64,000 nucleotides of DNA from Acanthochlamys bracteata. Its lineage: Eukaryota; Streptophyta; Magnoliopsida; Pandanales; Velloziaceae. The notes under the pieces are model-generated. The model saw nothing but the letters and a program-made list of their open reading frames with translations. It made no database searches and was not told the DNA's origin. A program made the translations under genes and the position numbers. This document shows, piece by piece, positions 11,837 through 22,165 of this stretch; positions within the stretch are counted from its first letter, which is position 1, and every line of letters starts with the position of its first letter. Location: contig CM034141.1 in assembly GCA_019914995.1 (NCBI GenBank), positions 7,139,167 to 7,203,166 on the forward strand. The letters run 5' to 3'.

Positions 11837-12390
11837 ATGAGTAGGTGAATGTAGAAGCTGATTACGTACATGGTTCTGGGATGGATTCTCAGCTGCTAAT
11901 GTACGCAAACAACTTATGTAGCTTGGTTTTGAACATAGAGGTGGCTCATGCCAATAATTTTCTGCAAAGAGATGAGCACCAACGACATAGACATCAGGTA
12001 CACTACCCTGCGGCATTCACCCTGTCCTTTTTAACTCTTCGAGGAAATGTTCTCTTCCATCACTAAGTGCTATATTCATCATACTCTTGGTTGAATTTTC
12101 ATTCTTATTTTGTTTCGGAACTTCTTATAAAAAGTTTGAAATAATTGCGGCAGTTACTTATTTTCAATGCATTGCTTCACGGTTTGGCGAACTGCGGTCC
12201 TCACCATGAAAGAAATTGTGAACTAGACATCGATCTTTCATTTACCCTGGTTCTTCTAATGTGTGCATGTCTGTAATCATACTGATGCCTAGGTAATTAT
12301 GTTCTAAGTACACAACTAATTTAACAATGTCTAGGTCATGATTCTAACGAATCCCAGGAGTTGTTACTTTGATAAAACAAGCTAACAGGA

Positions 12391-12428
<38 letters not shown>

Positions 12429-12570
12429 GAGAGTTCAAAATTTACTCATCTGAATAAACAAAGCGAATAGCAACACTAAGTTAGAATGCTGAAGGGAGTA
12501 AATTGCATTACCTAATGCAAATCATGTAGATACACAAAAGCACTTGTGACTAATAGCAACAAGAACCATC
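11837..12570. other. PPR 3' region and spacer with a (TA)n run
   Basis: No gene is supported. A (TA)n microsatellite occupies about 12394-12425. The open frame at 11845-12066 is in the PPR 3' untranslated region and resembles nothing known. Confidence 0.5.
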
Positions 12571-13160
12571 TCAATTAATGCCAAAGATCTGCATGGAAAG
12601 AGAACACGAATGACCTTCTCCACCAATGTCGTCCTGCTTCCTCAACCGGGCACAGACATTACACTCCACATCCGATGGATTTCCCAGAGGTGAGGGTTGC
12701 AATGGGGGCCAAAAAGTGCAGCCGCAGTTACAGACAAATCTCACAAAGAAGTGAGCATGCGGAAAGTCATATCCGCATCATCCCCTTGTCCTTCATTATC
12801 ATAATTTTCTTCTTATTTCATGGTATTAAAATTTTCGAGCTCATTTTCTCCACTGTCCTTCTAATTCTTGTCAACCTCACAGCAATCACAGTTTGCACTC
12901 GAATACATAGCCTTCCTGAAGCCTGATGCTGGCGGTCCTTGTACTTCCAGTTGACTGGAAAGTATCTAATGCAGACCTCACGGCCAGTAGGAATATCGTG
13001 GACGACAATGCATGGCAACATTGCTTCGAGGTTCACTACTGGTCATTGTTTCGAGCTAGGCAAAGCGGCAGGGTTCTGGATCACCGCCGATGATCAGATA
13101 ACGACCTGTGCCCGGGATGTCTGCAACTCTCACGATCGCCGCTGCCGCCGCCGATATAGA
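12571..13160 (-). pseudogene. ASHR2-type SET-domain histone methyltransferase pseudogene
   Basis: Read on the minus strand, fragments of an ASHR2/SDG39-like protein appear in order. They are an N-terminal piece (RVADIPGTGRYLI, near 13130), a cysteine-arginine-phenylalanine piece (PCRF), the SET end (MLPCIVVHDIPTGREVCIRYFPVNWKY, about 12940-13022), a C-rich piece (NCDCCEVDKN), an acidic linker, then FPHAHFFVRFVC and DVECNVCARLRK to a stop at 12571. The pieces lie in different frames with in-frame stops, and most of the SET domain between the N-terminal piece and PCRF is missing (the functional protein is roughly 400 residues; this locus spans 590 bp). Family members mono- or dimethylate histone lysines or other substrates; this copy cannot make such a protein. 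No start codon is visible before the first fragment. Confidence 0.7.
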
Positions 13161-13202
13161 TAACAAAAGCAACGGTAGTCAAATACATGGGTTAGAACTA
13201 CT

Positions 13203-13320
13203 AACTGGGCTACCCTTTGGGCCTTAAGTTAGCCATTTTATATCAGTAGACGTCCTGGGTTAGGCTGTTTGGAACTTTCCTTATTATTTATAACAAACAA
13301 TACACATATAGGGTTTCTTG
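13203..13320 (+). promoter_or_regulatory. Site II plus telo-box promoter module
   Basis: Two site II (TCP-type) motifs, TGGGCT at 13206-13211 and TGGGCC at 13218-13223, are followed about 90 bp downstream by a telo-box TAGGGTTT at 13309-13316. This pairing is characteristic of plant promoters for ribosomal-protein and snoRNA genes. The first of two C/D snoRNAs starts about 150 bp further on, so the module probably drives that transcript. No clear TATA box was picked; the start site is unknown. Confidence 0.6.
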
Positions 13321-13470
13321 TTCTTATAAATCCTCTACTGGTGGCGCTCATCCCCTCTCGGGGAGGCGGCGGTGTCAGACAGCGACAGGCGGCCAGGGAC
13401 GGAGGTACGATTAACTCTATTTCTGAATCATCTTCTGATTTGAGCCTTTTTTATTGTTAGTGGTTCGTGT

Positions 13471-13556
13471 CTCCGGTGATGTTACATGTAAAACTTTCGT
13501 TCTACCGAGAGGTTTCGCCACTGCGGATAGAATATTTGGAGATCTGAACTGAGGAG
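13471..13556 (+). ncRNA. C/D-box snoRNA, copy 1 (18S rRNA guide, U59/snR54-like)
   Basis: The segment opens with CTCC (13471-13474), then a C box GTGATGT at 13476-13482 (consensus RTGATGA, one mismatch). It closes with a D box CTGA at 13549-13552 followed at once by GGAG (13553-13556), which pairs with the opening CTCC. An internal element AACTTTCGTTCT (13492-13503) is complementary to AGAACGAAAGTT, a universally conserved stretch of 18S rRNA. A D'-like CCGA sits one base after it (13505-13508). With the box-plus-five rule the target is the second A of GAAC. I recall U59 (human) and snR54 (yeast) guiding methylation in this rRNA segment; the family name is inferred from that. Confidence 0.65.
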
Positions 13557-13690
13557 CTATTTTTGTTTTCCTTTTTTCTTGTTTGTGCCATGGAAACTTT
13601 CTTCAGATCCAATCTCGTTTTGTTTTTTGGTAAATGGCTGTACTCGTAAGTATGCAAGTGCACTTAGAAAAAGAATCAAAGTGGCAGTTT

Positions 13691-13786
13691 TGTCTCCAAT
13701 GATGATCAAAATATTAAAACTTTCGTTCTTCCTAGGTGTTAGAATCACAATGCGGAAGAAGAATGGAGACCTGAACTGAGGAGACA
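13691..13786 (+). ncRNA. C/D-box snoRNA, copy 2 (18S rRNA guide, U59/snR54-like)
   Basis: A perfect 7-bp terminal stem encloses the RNA: TGTCTCC at 13691-13697 and GGAGACA at 13780-13786. Next to the stem are a perfect C box ATGATGA (13699-13705) and a D box CTGA (13776-13779). The guide element AACTTTCGTTCTT (13718-13730) is complementary to 13 bases of 18S rRNA. Layout and spacing match copy 1 about 215 bp upstream, including the doubled CTGAACTGA before the closing stem. The two thus appear to be a tandem gene duplication transcribed from one precursor, the usual plant arrangement. The middle region differs between copies, and the D' box here is poorly defined. Confidence 0.75.
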
Positions 13787-13789
13787 AAA

Positions 13790-14462
13790 CTTGTATTATA
13801 CGTTTTAGAATTAGTTTTGTTTTAGGTTTTTCATGTTTCGTCTGTAGTTTAGATGTTATTAAAATGTGAACTGAATGGTGGTGAGAGTTATCTTGTTGTG
13901 AGTATCGTGAAGGTGGTATTTTCATCCCTATGAAGATCAGATATGTTAAAGTAGTGGACTGATGAATGTCCTTGATGAAAACATTCTATGATGCTGAGGG
14001 AATTCTCAGAGATTCGACAACTTTGTCCTGATTTGAATTTTTCATAGATGTCTTGCATTGAAAAGTGAGTGTTCACTCATCTTAATATCAGTGTGCCTGT
14101 TTTTTAGAAGAAAAAGAAATCTGATTTCATGTACATATTGTAGTGCAGCAATGCCTTGCTTGTGAGTGATCATGAACTGACAGCATCTCCCTGTGATTGA
14201 AGTTTTTTATTTAGTTTCAGCCTTGTCTGAACATAAAAACTTTGTTGACAACTTCATACTAGTTCTGAGGGAGATGTTCAGACTAGCATCATATACCTAT
14301 GTTGTTTTTTTTATCTTAGAAGGAGCTGCACATTATTCTTCTATGATCTAATGTCTCTGCTGCTGAGGGGAAATCCTCAGCTTAATACCATGTACATATT
14401 TCGGAGGAGCTGTGCATTAATCTTATATCCACTGATATCCCTTTTTCACCTGGAAGGAAGAA
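13790..14462 (+). other. Downstream part of the snoRNA transcript region, unresolved
   Basis: No protein-coding gene. Three short related motifs of the form CTGAGGG...CTCAG or TTCAG lie at about 13994, 14263 and 14361, and TGATGA-like boxes occur at about 13959 and 13972. None could be framed by a convincing terminal stem, so no further snoRNA is called. Two partly similar segments beginning AGGAGCTG(C/T)(A/G)CATTA lie at about 14320 and 14405. Confidence 0.4.
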
Positions 14463-14788
14463 ATGGGTTGCAGACCTGCTCATTGCTAAAGGCAGATAAA
14501 AAATAAGCCTTACCCAAAGTCAAGGTACTGCAGTGGTATCCCAGACCCCAAGACTCGAACCTATGATGTTGGGATTAAAAAGAAGAGCGGGGATGAGTTC
14601 CCGTCGATGTCCACCATGTGAGATGGGAGAAGGAAAATGTGTTTAGTGAGGCTCTTGAAGTTGTTCTAACTGTCTGCAACGAGTGCATGATCAAGTATGC
14701 TGGGATAGATGCTTTCCACCTGCCTGTTAGGGATCATCCGTTCTGTGTACTTAGGATCAACAAAATGTTGCCTTGTGCTAGTGCTGAT
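14463..14788 (+). pseudogene. Processed, truncated pseudogene of ribosomal protein L10 (RPL10/QM)
   Basis: From ATG 14463 the frame follows the start of the large-subunit protein uL16 (RPL10): MGCRPAHC, an in-frame TAA where the family has Tyr, then [21 protein letters not shown] and [15 protein letters not shown] one-base deletion near 14600 moves the match to another frame, which continues as [13 protein letters not shown] ... [23 protein letters not shown]. Similarity stops at about codon 110 of roughly 220. No intron interrupts the match, so a reverse-transcribed origin is likely; a poly(A) end is absent because the copy is truncated. Downstream, 14745-14800 is partly duplicated at 14818-14885 (shared GTACTTAGGAT and GATGGAAATGAGAATA). 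Confidence 0.8.
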
Positions 14789-15306
14789 GGAAATGAGAAT
14801 ACTGTTAACCCTATTCCATGTACTTAGGATAAACGGGAAACCCTTAACAAGACTTTGTAATCCTGATGGAAATGAGAATATTGTTCGGTTTTGATCTTTG
14901 CTTTTGTTTTTAGTTTGAATTCATTGGTATCCTTATAGAGCAAGTTCTCTGAGAAATATTTAATTTTGTTTGGTTAGTTCTGGTTTTGACAATTGTATTG
15001 GAAACGGTTTGTTATACATGGCAAAAGCTTTCCTTGCCATATGAGGAACCTGAACTTAGAATGTTCTGGTATTCGCAGCTGCTGTTTGAACTATTTATGT
15101 ATGGTATAATTGTCTTTGTGTACGCACTAAAATATTCGGTAGTTGAAATTGTACTAATACGCATATAGAAATACGGGTCGGATATCCGAAATATGGAGGC
15201 TATTTTAAAACCCGTAACCAATTTCTGTTCACGAGGAAAGTCTATTTATCTTCTTCTCTGCTGCTCGTCTTCGACAGACACGAGAAAATAGAGCGAGAGA
15301 GAAAGC
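14789..15306. other. Spacer and HP30 promoter
   Basis: No gene recognised. The partial duplicate of the RPL10 fragment ends near 14885. The remaining sequence is AT-rich and leads into the HP30 5' leader. Confidence 0.5.
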
Positions 15307-17814
15307 ATGACAGCTGGAAGAGAGATGACAGAGATCAGCCAAGGATCCGCCGGCGGTGGTGGAGGAGGGGAACTGGTGAACCATCTTAACCAGCTACAGG
15401 TGCGGTTCAAGGAAGTGGAGACCCGTTTCCGTTCGTGGGTTGGCCGGCAGCCGCTGCCCGTCGAGGCAGCCGTAGTCACCGCCACCAGCGCCGCTCAGGG
15501 AGCAGCAATCGGTGGGCTTATGGGAACACTCACCGCTGACCTCTCCCTCCCCACGCCATCGACACCTCCTAATGGCAAAGCAACCCCTTCCTTCAAGCAA
15601 GCTGAGGTGCTCTTTCTCTTGAGAAGAACAAAATTTTAATTGTTAAACGTTTTTCGTGGCTATCTGAATCTAACGTTGTTAACTTCTTGTTATTTCATAT
15701 TTGCAATGTTTTTTCTCAAAATTTTAGTGTTATTAGAATGGCCGGTGAGACTGTTCAAATGTGAAAAGTTAATAAGACGTGCAGCAACCTTGTACCTCCT
15801 TATGCTCCGGAAATCTGCATTTTCAATGCAGTAGTGTACATGTTTATCAAGTAGTAGTACTCTTACATTTCCGATTGTTTATTTATATGAGCTGTTTCGT
15901 AAGTGATGGTTTGGCTTCGCTGTAGTTCATCAATTGATTATCATTATGGAGAATCAATGTGACAAGAAAAATTCATTGGTGTTCTTTTAGAGCCAGAAAA
16001 ACTTCTTTAAGGACAACTCTTCATAAGTTTCCAAAGTTTGTGTCTTTCCTCCTTGCTTGGATGCTTATGAGATACAATCATGTCAAATCAGGCTTTTGTG
16101 GGTGGTCCCTTGGTGCAAGCTCGCAATTTTGCAGTGATGACTGGTGTAAATGCTGGCATATCTTGCGTCATGAAGAGAATTAGAGGAGTGGAAGATGTGG
16201 AAAGCAGGTAAGATAATGCAAACGCCTATCATTTTTTTCCTTTCATTTATTGCAGAGATAACTTGTTTATCTCTGATGTCTCAATTCTTTTGTGTTTGTT
16301 TTATTGTGCTTGGAACTTTTATTAACTTGGCACCTCCTATAAAGATAATCAAATTATATCTATTCTGTGGGCATTTACTCCATCTAGGCTGCCACCATTC
16401 TGATTTAAGGAAAGCACCTGTTTTGACAAAGATAGTATTCAAATCATTGTGACTGGAGAGAGCTTAGCCAAGCACATGAGATCTGTATTTTGGCTTTGTT
16501 TGACATTTTTTGAATTTAAACCAAACTGATGAAGGTTGACTAGGTAATTCTGTGGGCATAAGTCTGTCTCGTTTTTAGCATGTGAACTGTTCCCCTTCTT
16601 ATGCTGTGTGGTATGGTCGTTTTCCCAACTTAGTTGTTAGAATTTACCTGATAAAGTACTCTATACAGCATGGTGGCAGCTTTTGGTTCTGGAGCTGCAT
16701 TTTCGTTAGTTAGCGGCATGGGGAGCCCTAACCCAGCACTTAACGCGGTGACGTCTGGGCTTTTCTTTGCTCTTGTTCAAGGTGGCCTTTTCAAGGTATT
16801 ATTTAGAGAGACTTTGGTATTTTTCTGAGACTTCTGCTCGATTGATTGTGCTTGTGGCCTATGGAATTTGCTGCATCTATATAGACTAGGCATTGCTTAT
16901 TATCATGTTGAAAACATTATTTTGTCCTCTCACCTATGAACTACCATTCAATTCTAGGAACCTGCCTTTTTTTGTAGTGTTGCTAGGTTGTTACATTGAA
17001 GTTGCTAGATCTTCTAGCTTACATAGCTTGGTTAAGCTTGTTTATAGTTTCGCTTAGGTGTGTACTGATCAATGGGTTGCTCAGGAGCTATACTTCCCAC
17101 TGCCCGTGAACCTTTTTAACTTCTTTTGCCTACTGAGCAAACACAATAACTTAATTTCTGAAGATTACTTTCCTATCTAATAATCGAGTTTGAAAGCTTT
17201 TGACCTAGCTTAATTTGGAGTACGTTAGAAATGTAGTTCATTTGCATTCCTAGGTAGAAGGAATATGTTGGATTACACATTTAAACTAGATGTACTCCCA
17301 TCTAAGCTTCTGAATTTGGTTAAGGATGAAGATGCAAGCTAAAAACATTATTAGTTAGAAATTTATAATTCAATTATTTTTAATGCGTCTTGAACATTGC
17401 AGCTTGGTCAGCAATTTTCACAACCAAAAACAGAGGATGTTTTCTATTCTCGCACAAGAAATGTGTTGACAAGGCTTGGCCTCCAAAAGTATGAGAAGAA
17501 CTTCAAAAAAGGCCTGCTCACAGACCACACTTTACCACTTTTGACTGATAGGTAAACCGTTGCAAATTTCATCACTTAGCACCTAATCAAATTGCAAAGA
17601 GTGACGAGGGTTGTCCTGCTTGCTACAGTGCTCTGAAGGATGTCAATATTCCACCTGGGCCTCGTCTTCTCATTCTTGATTATATTCAGAGGTATGCAAC
17701 AGAAGCTTTTCTTTTTGGTCTGTGTTATGGAGGCATGAAGCTGCGTATGTAACTCGCCAGCTGCTATTTGAGATGTGCAGGGATCCAGAGTTGAAGAAAG
17801 GAAGGACTTGTTGA
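15307..17814 (+). CDS. HP30: Chloroplast inner-envelope translocase subunit HP30 (PRAT family)
   Basis: Six coding exons: 15307-15606, 16092-16207, 16669-16795, 17403-17551, 17629-17691, 17781-17814; product 262 residues, close to Arabidopsis HP30-1/HP30-2. The Tim17/Tim22/Tim23-type (PRAT) domain starts at about residue 55 with hydrophobic glycine-rich segments (AAQGAAIGGLMGTL; GVNAGISCVMKRIRG; AAFGSGAAFSLVSG). A C-terminal SAM-like domain follows (LGLQKYEKNFKKGLLTDHTL ... ALKDVNIPPGPRLLILD). HP30 proteins help import transit-peptide-less preproteins across the chloroplast inner envelope, and dual mitochondrial roles have been proposed. An N-terminal glycine run (about residues 14-20) is local. 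All junctions are GT-AG and phases agree. An alternative name is 'TIM22-like'; the SAM domain favours HP30. Confidence 0.92.
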
Positions 17815-18765
17815 TCCCAATATAGAGATGACAACTCAAGTGTTAAGCTCAGTATGCGTGCCACTGGACTACAGAACTTTCAGTTATCGATAGGACTTGT
17901 TAGTCTAGAGTGTTTTAGTCTATTGCTTTTGATAATCATGTGGTTTATATAATGTCAGTAAAACATTACTCTCTTAGTGTTTTTGTATGTATATGAATCG
18001 CCTCGAGTTGAGTAGATTTGGTGGAATGTGATGGTTAGCTATTAACATAACACTGAACTCAGCAGATGTAATGTTGTTAAGCATTGCAGTGTATGATCAT
18101 GGTGTCCTGTTTGCAATGCCCATCATCATTATGATCATCATCATATTTTAACTAAGGATGAAAATATCAAACAGATAGATAGCTAACTTATGTAAATTTT
18201 TTGATTTGAATCTGATTTATCTATTATTCTTCTGCTTTGAGCTGAAATTGAAATATTAGCTTGGGAGTTAATTTCGCTAAGTTGAGCGCAGAGAGAAGAA
18301 AGGAATCTGTTTGTTTGATGAAGCTGGTAGGAAGTGGACGATACGAAACGCAATACCCGAGCAGTTTGACGAGCGAGCTGTCTCCATGCAGAAGAGCGGT
18401 CGCCCCGGTAAACCAACCAATAAGAATAAGCTGCGGCTCATTGAGGTAATCATTCAAATCAGATGTGCAGCCCGTCGCACGCAACACTTCACCACAGCCT
18501 CCATGTCATTCCACGTAGACGAAAGCTACTCGCAAATCAGACGTGGCGCTCTATCAATGTGGAGGTACAAACCAACCTTAGTACCCAATTCGCAGGCAAC
18601 AACCTACTGGCTTTCGTCTCCCGCCTCATTTCTCTTCCCTTGTTCTTCACCTTCAATCATTTCCTTCAAAGCAACGAACTAATTTCACAATTTTCTCTCC
18701 GACTCATAAGAGACATAGACAGAAGGCAGAGAGAGAGAGAGAGGAATCACCAGAGTAAGAAGAGG
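17815..18765. other. HP30 3' region and ENT promoter
   Basis: No complete gene. An exon-like open stretch of about 55 codons at 18281-18446 is discussed under findings. Immediately upstream of the ENT start is a (GA)n run at about 18730-18745. Confidence 0.5.
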
Positions 18766-21234
18766 ATGGGGGCCGAAGTAGAGGAGCAGCGCCGCCTTCT
18801 CACGACGGATGCGGAGTCCCAACCTTCATCGCCCCCCGGTGATTCCATGGGTTTGGCCTACCTGCTCTACTTCGTTCTCGGCACCGGTTACCTTCTTCCC
18901 TGGAACGCCTTCATCACCGCCGTTGACTACTTCTCTTACCTCTACCCAAGCACTCCCGTCGATCGTGTTTTCTCCGTTGCTTACATGGCCACTGGACTCG
19001 CCTTCCTGATACTCATTCTCCTGTGGGCCCACCGCTCCAGTGCTCATCTTCGTATCAACACCGGCCTTGCCCTCTTCGTCGTCTCTCTAATTATCGTCCC
19101 TGCAGCCGACGCATTCTGGGTCAAGGGCAGGACACAGATCTATCCGACCTTCTACCTCTCTGTCGCTGCTACAGCCCTCTCCGGAGTCGCTGATGCCCTT
19201 GTCCAGAGTGGAGTCATTGGTGCTGCTGGAGAGCTGCCTGAACGGTACATGCAGGCTACAGTCGCGGGCACTGCAGCCTCCGGTAAAACATTAATCAACT
19301 CATCTTTCTTCTAATTGTTCTTTCATGCTCTAATCTTGTTTGGATATTTCATTCCACTTTAAATCTAAGTAGCCCAGTGTCAGGCAATTGGTGAAAGAAA
19401 TCAGGAATTGCTTTTGGAAAACTCAAAATTAATTTCTGAACTGTTTCACTAGCCCTCACCCACCATATACTGCATCAGTGAAATTACATCTTGCTGTGAA
19501 GCCAAATAGCGATTGATTTGCATTTTGGAGCTATATGAAGTAATTGTTGGGATGCATAACAAAATGTTAGCTAGTTATTGTCTTTTTTTCTTAATGAATT
19601 GTGGATAAAGTTATTGTAAAGAGTGTTTGCCTTAATGTGGATGTTTATAAGCTAAAATTTTAGGGGAACTATGCTGCATTGTTAATACAGACATACAACC
19701 TTAGAATGAATAATTTTCCCACCTTGTGAGCCATCTGTACTTGGACCAGAAACGATTAGTAATAGCTTTGTCAATTTTCTCACGTTATCTAAATGGTGAA
19801 CACATTCTCCTTTATGATTTCTTCGTTTGACGATTTCACATAGTTCTAGATGCTATTTGACACTTGGGAATGTAATGGTCAAAAGTTATTACTTAAATCT
19901 AGCTATATCACTTAAATGCAGAAAATGTAGGGGGAACTGGTGTTAACTGTTAAGGAGTCCTGAACTTTGTATTTGTAAGACAAGCTCCAATTAAGGCAAT
20001 TCATGGTACAAAGGCTCCTTAAGGCAGTTCATCGCAAATTGTACGGGAAAGGCTATTCATAAACATGAACTAGACATAACTTCTTATAGTAGCCAAGGTT
20101 TCCTATGCAGCTAAAAGTAGATGACTCTAAGGTTTGCCTTAGTATACCAGTCAAGGATGCAGATTCTTTGTCAAGAGTTATGTTCAAAGTGAATTCGAAC
20201 TCGATAAACATGTGAATCTAAAGGCATTGAGGACCTTTGTCAAGAGTTACATTCAAGGATTTGCTATTTATTTTTACTCCGCCACTAGTTGCTCTTTCAG
20301 TTAAATCTAAGCTGCTTATGGTTAAATGCTTCATAAAGACTTGACTCTCTTGCATTCCATAGTATTAAGTGAAGTGTATGGCAAATAGCTCCTAAAAATA
20401 AAAGAAGTAGATATTGTTGTCTCGGCGCATACATTCATGCATCCATGTTTCAAGGAGTATATGTTCAAACACTTGTAAACCCTTGTATAATTGTTCTTGC
20501 CAGGGGTACTTGTTTCTCTGATGAGAGTGGTGACTAAGGCTGTGTTCCCACAAGATGCTAGCGGCTTGAGGAAAAGTGCTAACCTTTACTTTGCCGTCAG
20601 CATTACATTTATGATTATATGCCTTGTTTTCTTCAATGTGGCAGACAGTCTTCCTGTTATTAGATACTACAAGAACATCAAGATTTTGGCTCAGAAGGAA
20701 GAGAGGAGCGAGTTTGGGCCTATGAGTGAATCAGCATGGAGGTCAAACTTGTGGATCGTCGTCGAAAGAGTGAAGTGGCTTTGTTTGGGCAACTTTCTCG
20801 TCTATGTTGTTACCCTTTCTATATTTCCAGGATTCATAACAGAGGATGTGCACTCAGAGATTCTCAAGGACTGGTATCCGATAATGCTTATTGCTGGTTA
20901 CAATGTTTTTGACTTGGTGGGCAAATGCCTCACTGCACTATATCTCCCAGAGGATGGAAAGATGGCTGTTTCTGCGTGTGTTGCCAGACTTCTCTTTTAT
21001 CCAGTATACTTGGGATGCTTGCATGGTCCCGGTATCTTCCAAACAGAAGTTCCTATGATGGTAGTAACATGTGTCCTGGGCTTAACAAACGGTTACTGCA
21101 CGTCCGTGCTGATGATCCTTGCCCCCAAACTGGTGCCGATACAACAATCTGAGATGGCAGCTATTGTGATGGTTCTGTTTCTAGTAATTGGACTAACAGC
21201 TGGTTCAATTGTTTCATGGTTCTGGGTCATTTGA
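18766..21234 (+). CDS. Equilibrative nucleoside transporter (ENT family)
   Basis: Two coding exons, 18766-19282 and 20504-21234, give 415 residues; the intron of 1.2 kb is GT-AG and the phases fit (ASG|VLVSL). The family signature GTGYLLPWNAFITAVDYF is at about residues 38-55. About eleven hydrophobic segments follow, with the conserved C-terminal block LGLTNGYCTSVLMILAPK. ENT proteins carry nucleosides and nucleobases across membranes. The N-terminal acidic tail and pattern are closest to the ENT1-like plant clade (tonoplast or plasma membrane), but the exact paralogue is not certain. The ATG at 18766 was chosen because it begins MGAEVEEQRRLL, a typical ENT cytoplasmic tail; the longer upstream frame is leader sequence. 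Arabidopsis ENT1 is about 450 residues, so this is slightly short. Confidence 0.93.
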
Positions 21235-22165
21235 TCCCTCAGATATGAAAGGCGTATGTAACATTAGACAATAATTTTGTACATAGACTGTATAGCCCAC
21301 AATTCTTCTTTCAAATTGCTGCTTCAAACTGCTAGCTAGCAGCCCTAACCAAATTGTATCGTAATTTTGCTGCAGTTATCACGCTACCATTTTTTTATGT
21401 TATTTTATTTACTTTTGCTTATTATCTTCCAGCTACACTCTGCAATTTTTATATTAAGAGATAAGACGGAACAGGGTTGAGCTTCACGGCGCGACACTCG
21501 TTAGCGATAGCTCATGGATCCTCGAGTAGTCGTTAACAGTGGGATGTTATCATTCATTTACTTACTATAGCTCATATGGTTAATATCCATGAAAATCTAA
21601 GAATTCTGTACTTTTTGAATTTAAAAAAAATCTAAAAAATTAGTAAAAATTTATCTAAAATCGTGAAATAAAAAATTAAAAATGAACGAACTTTTACTCC
21701 GAAACAACAAACCTTAGACGGCAGACATCATGCAGAAGCGTTACTTCTCAGGATGCCTTCTCATAGAACTTTGGAACAAAAGCCTCTGGTGGCTAGAAAA
21801 CTACTTCTCACTCAGTACAGAACTACTAGTAGTTACATGTATTATAGAGGAACTTGTTGGCCAAATGATTGAACAAAAAATTGTTCCGCCAAATGCATGA
21901 ACGCAGTTAAATTTGTGAGTGATACAGCATTCCAGAATCTTGTGGTGCAAATAAATCATAACTACATCCTGATGCATCCTTCAAGTGCTCATATGAGAGA
22001 GTAAGGTCCATAAGCAGTATTTCATCCCATTCACCTAATCCTGCAAATAAAGGACCAGAACAAGTTTAGAAGAAGGAAGCCATAAACAAAACCTTCATAG
22101 TTGACAAAAAAGGACCAGAACAATAGGAACCACAGTAAGATTTACCTGTTCACTTGGTGGCATCT
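21235..22165. other. Convergent 3' spacer between ENT and U2A'
   Basis: No gene. Contains an AT-rich segment at about 21600-21690 and the 3' ends of both flanking transcription units. Confidence 0.5.

Noticed and set aside
13557-13925. A 122-codon minus-strand protein
   Set aside because: It overlaps the second snoRNA in antisense and has low-complexity composition with no recognised domain.
13955-14400. Further C/D snoRNAs in the same cluster
   Set aside because: TGATGA-like and CTGA boxes exist, but no terminal stem of 4 or more pairs at the right distance and no rRNA complementarity that I could recognise.
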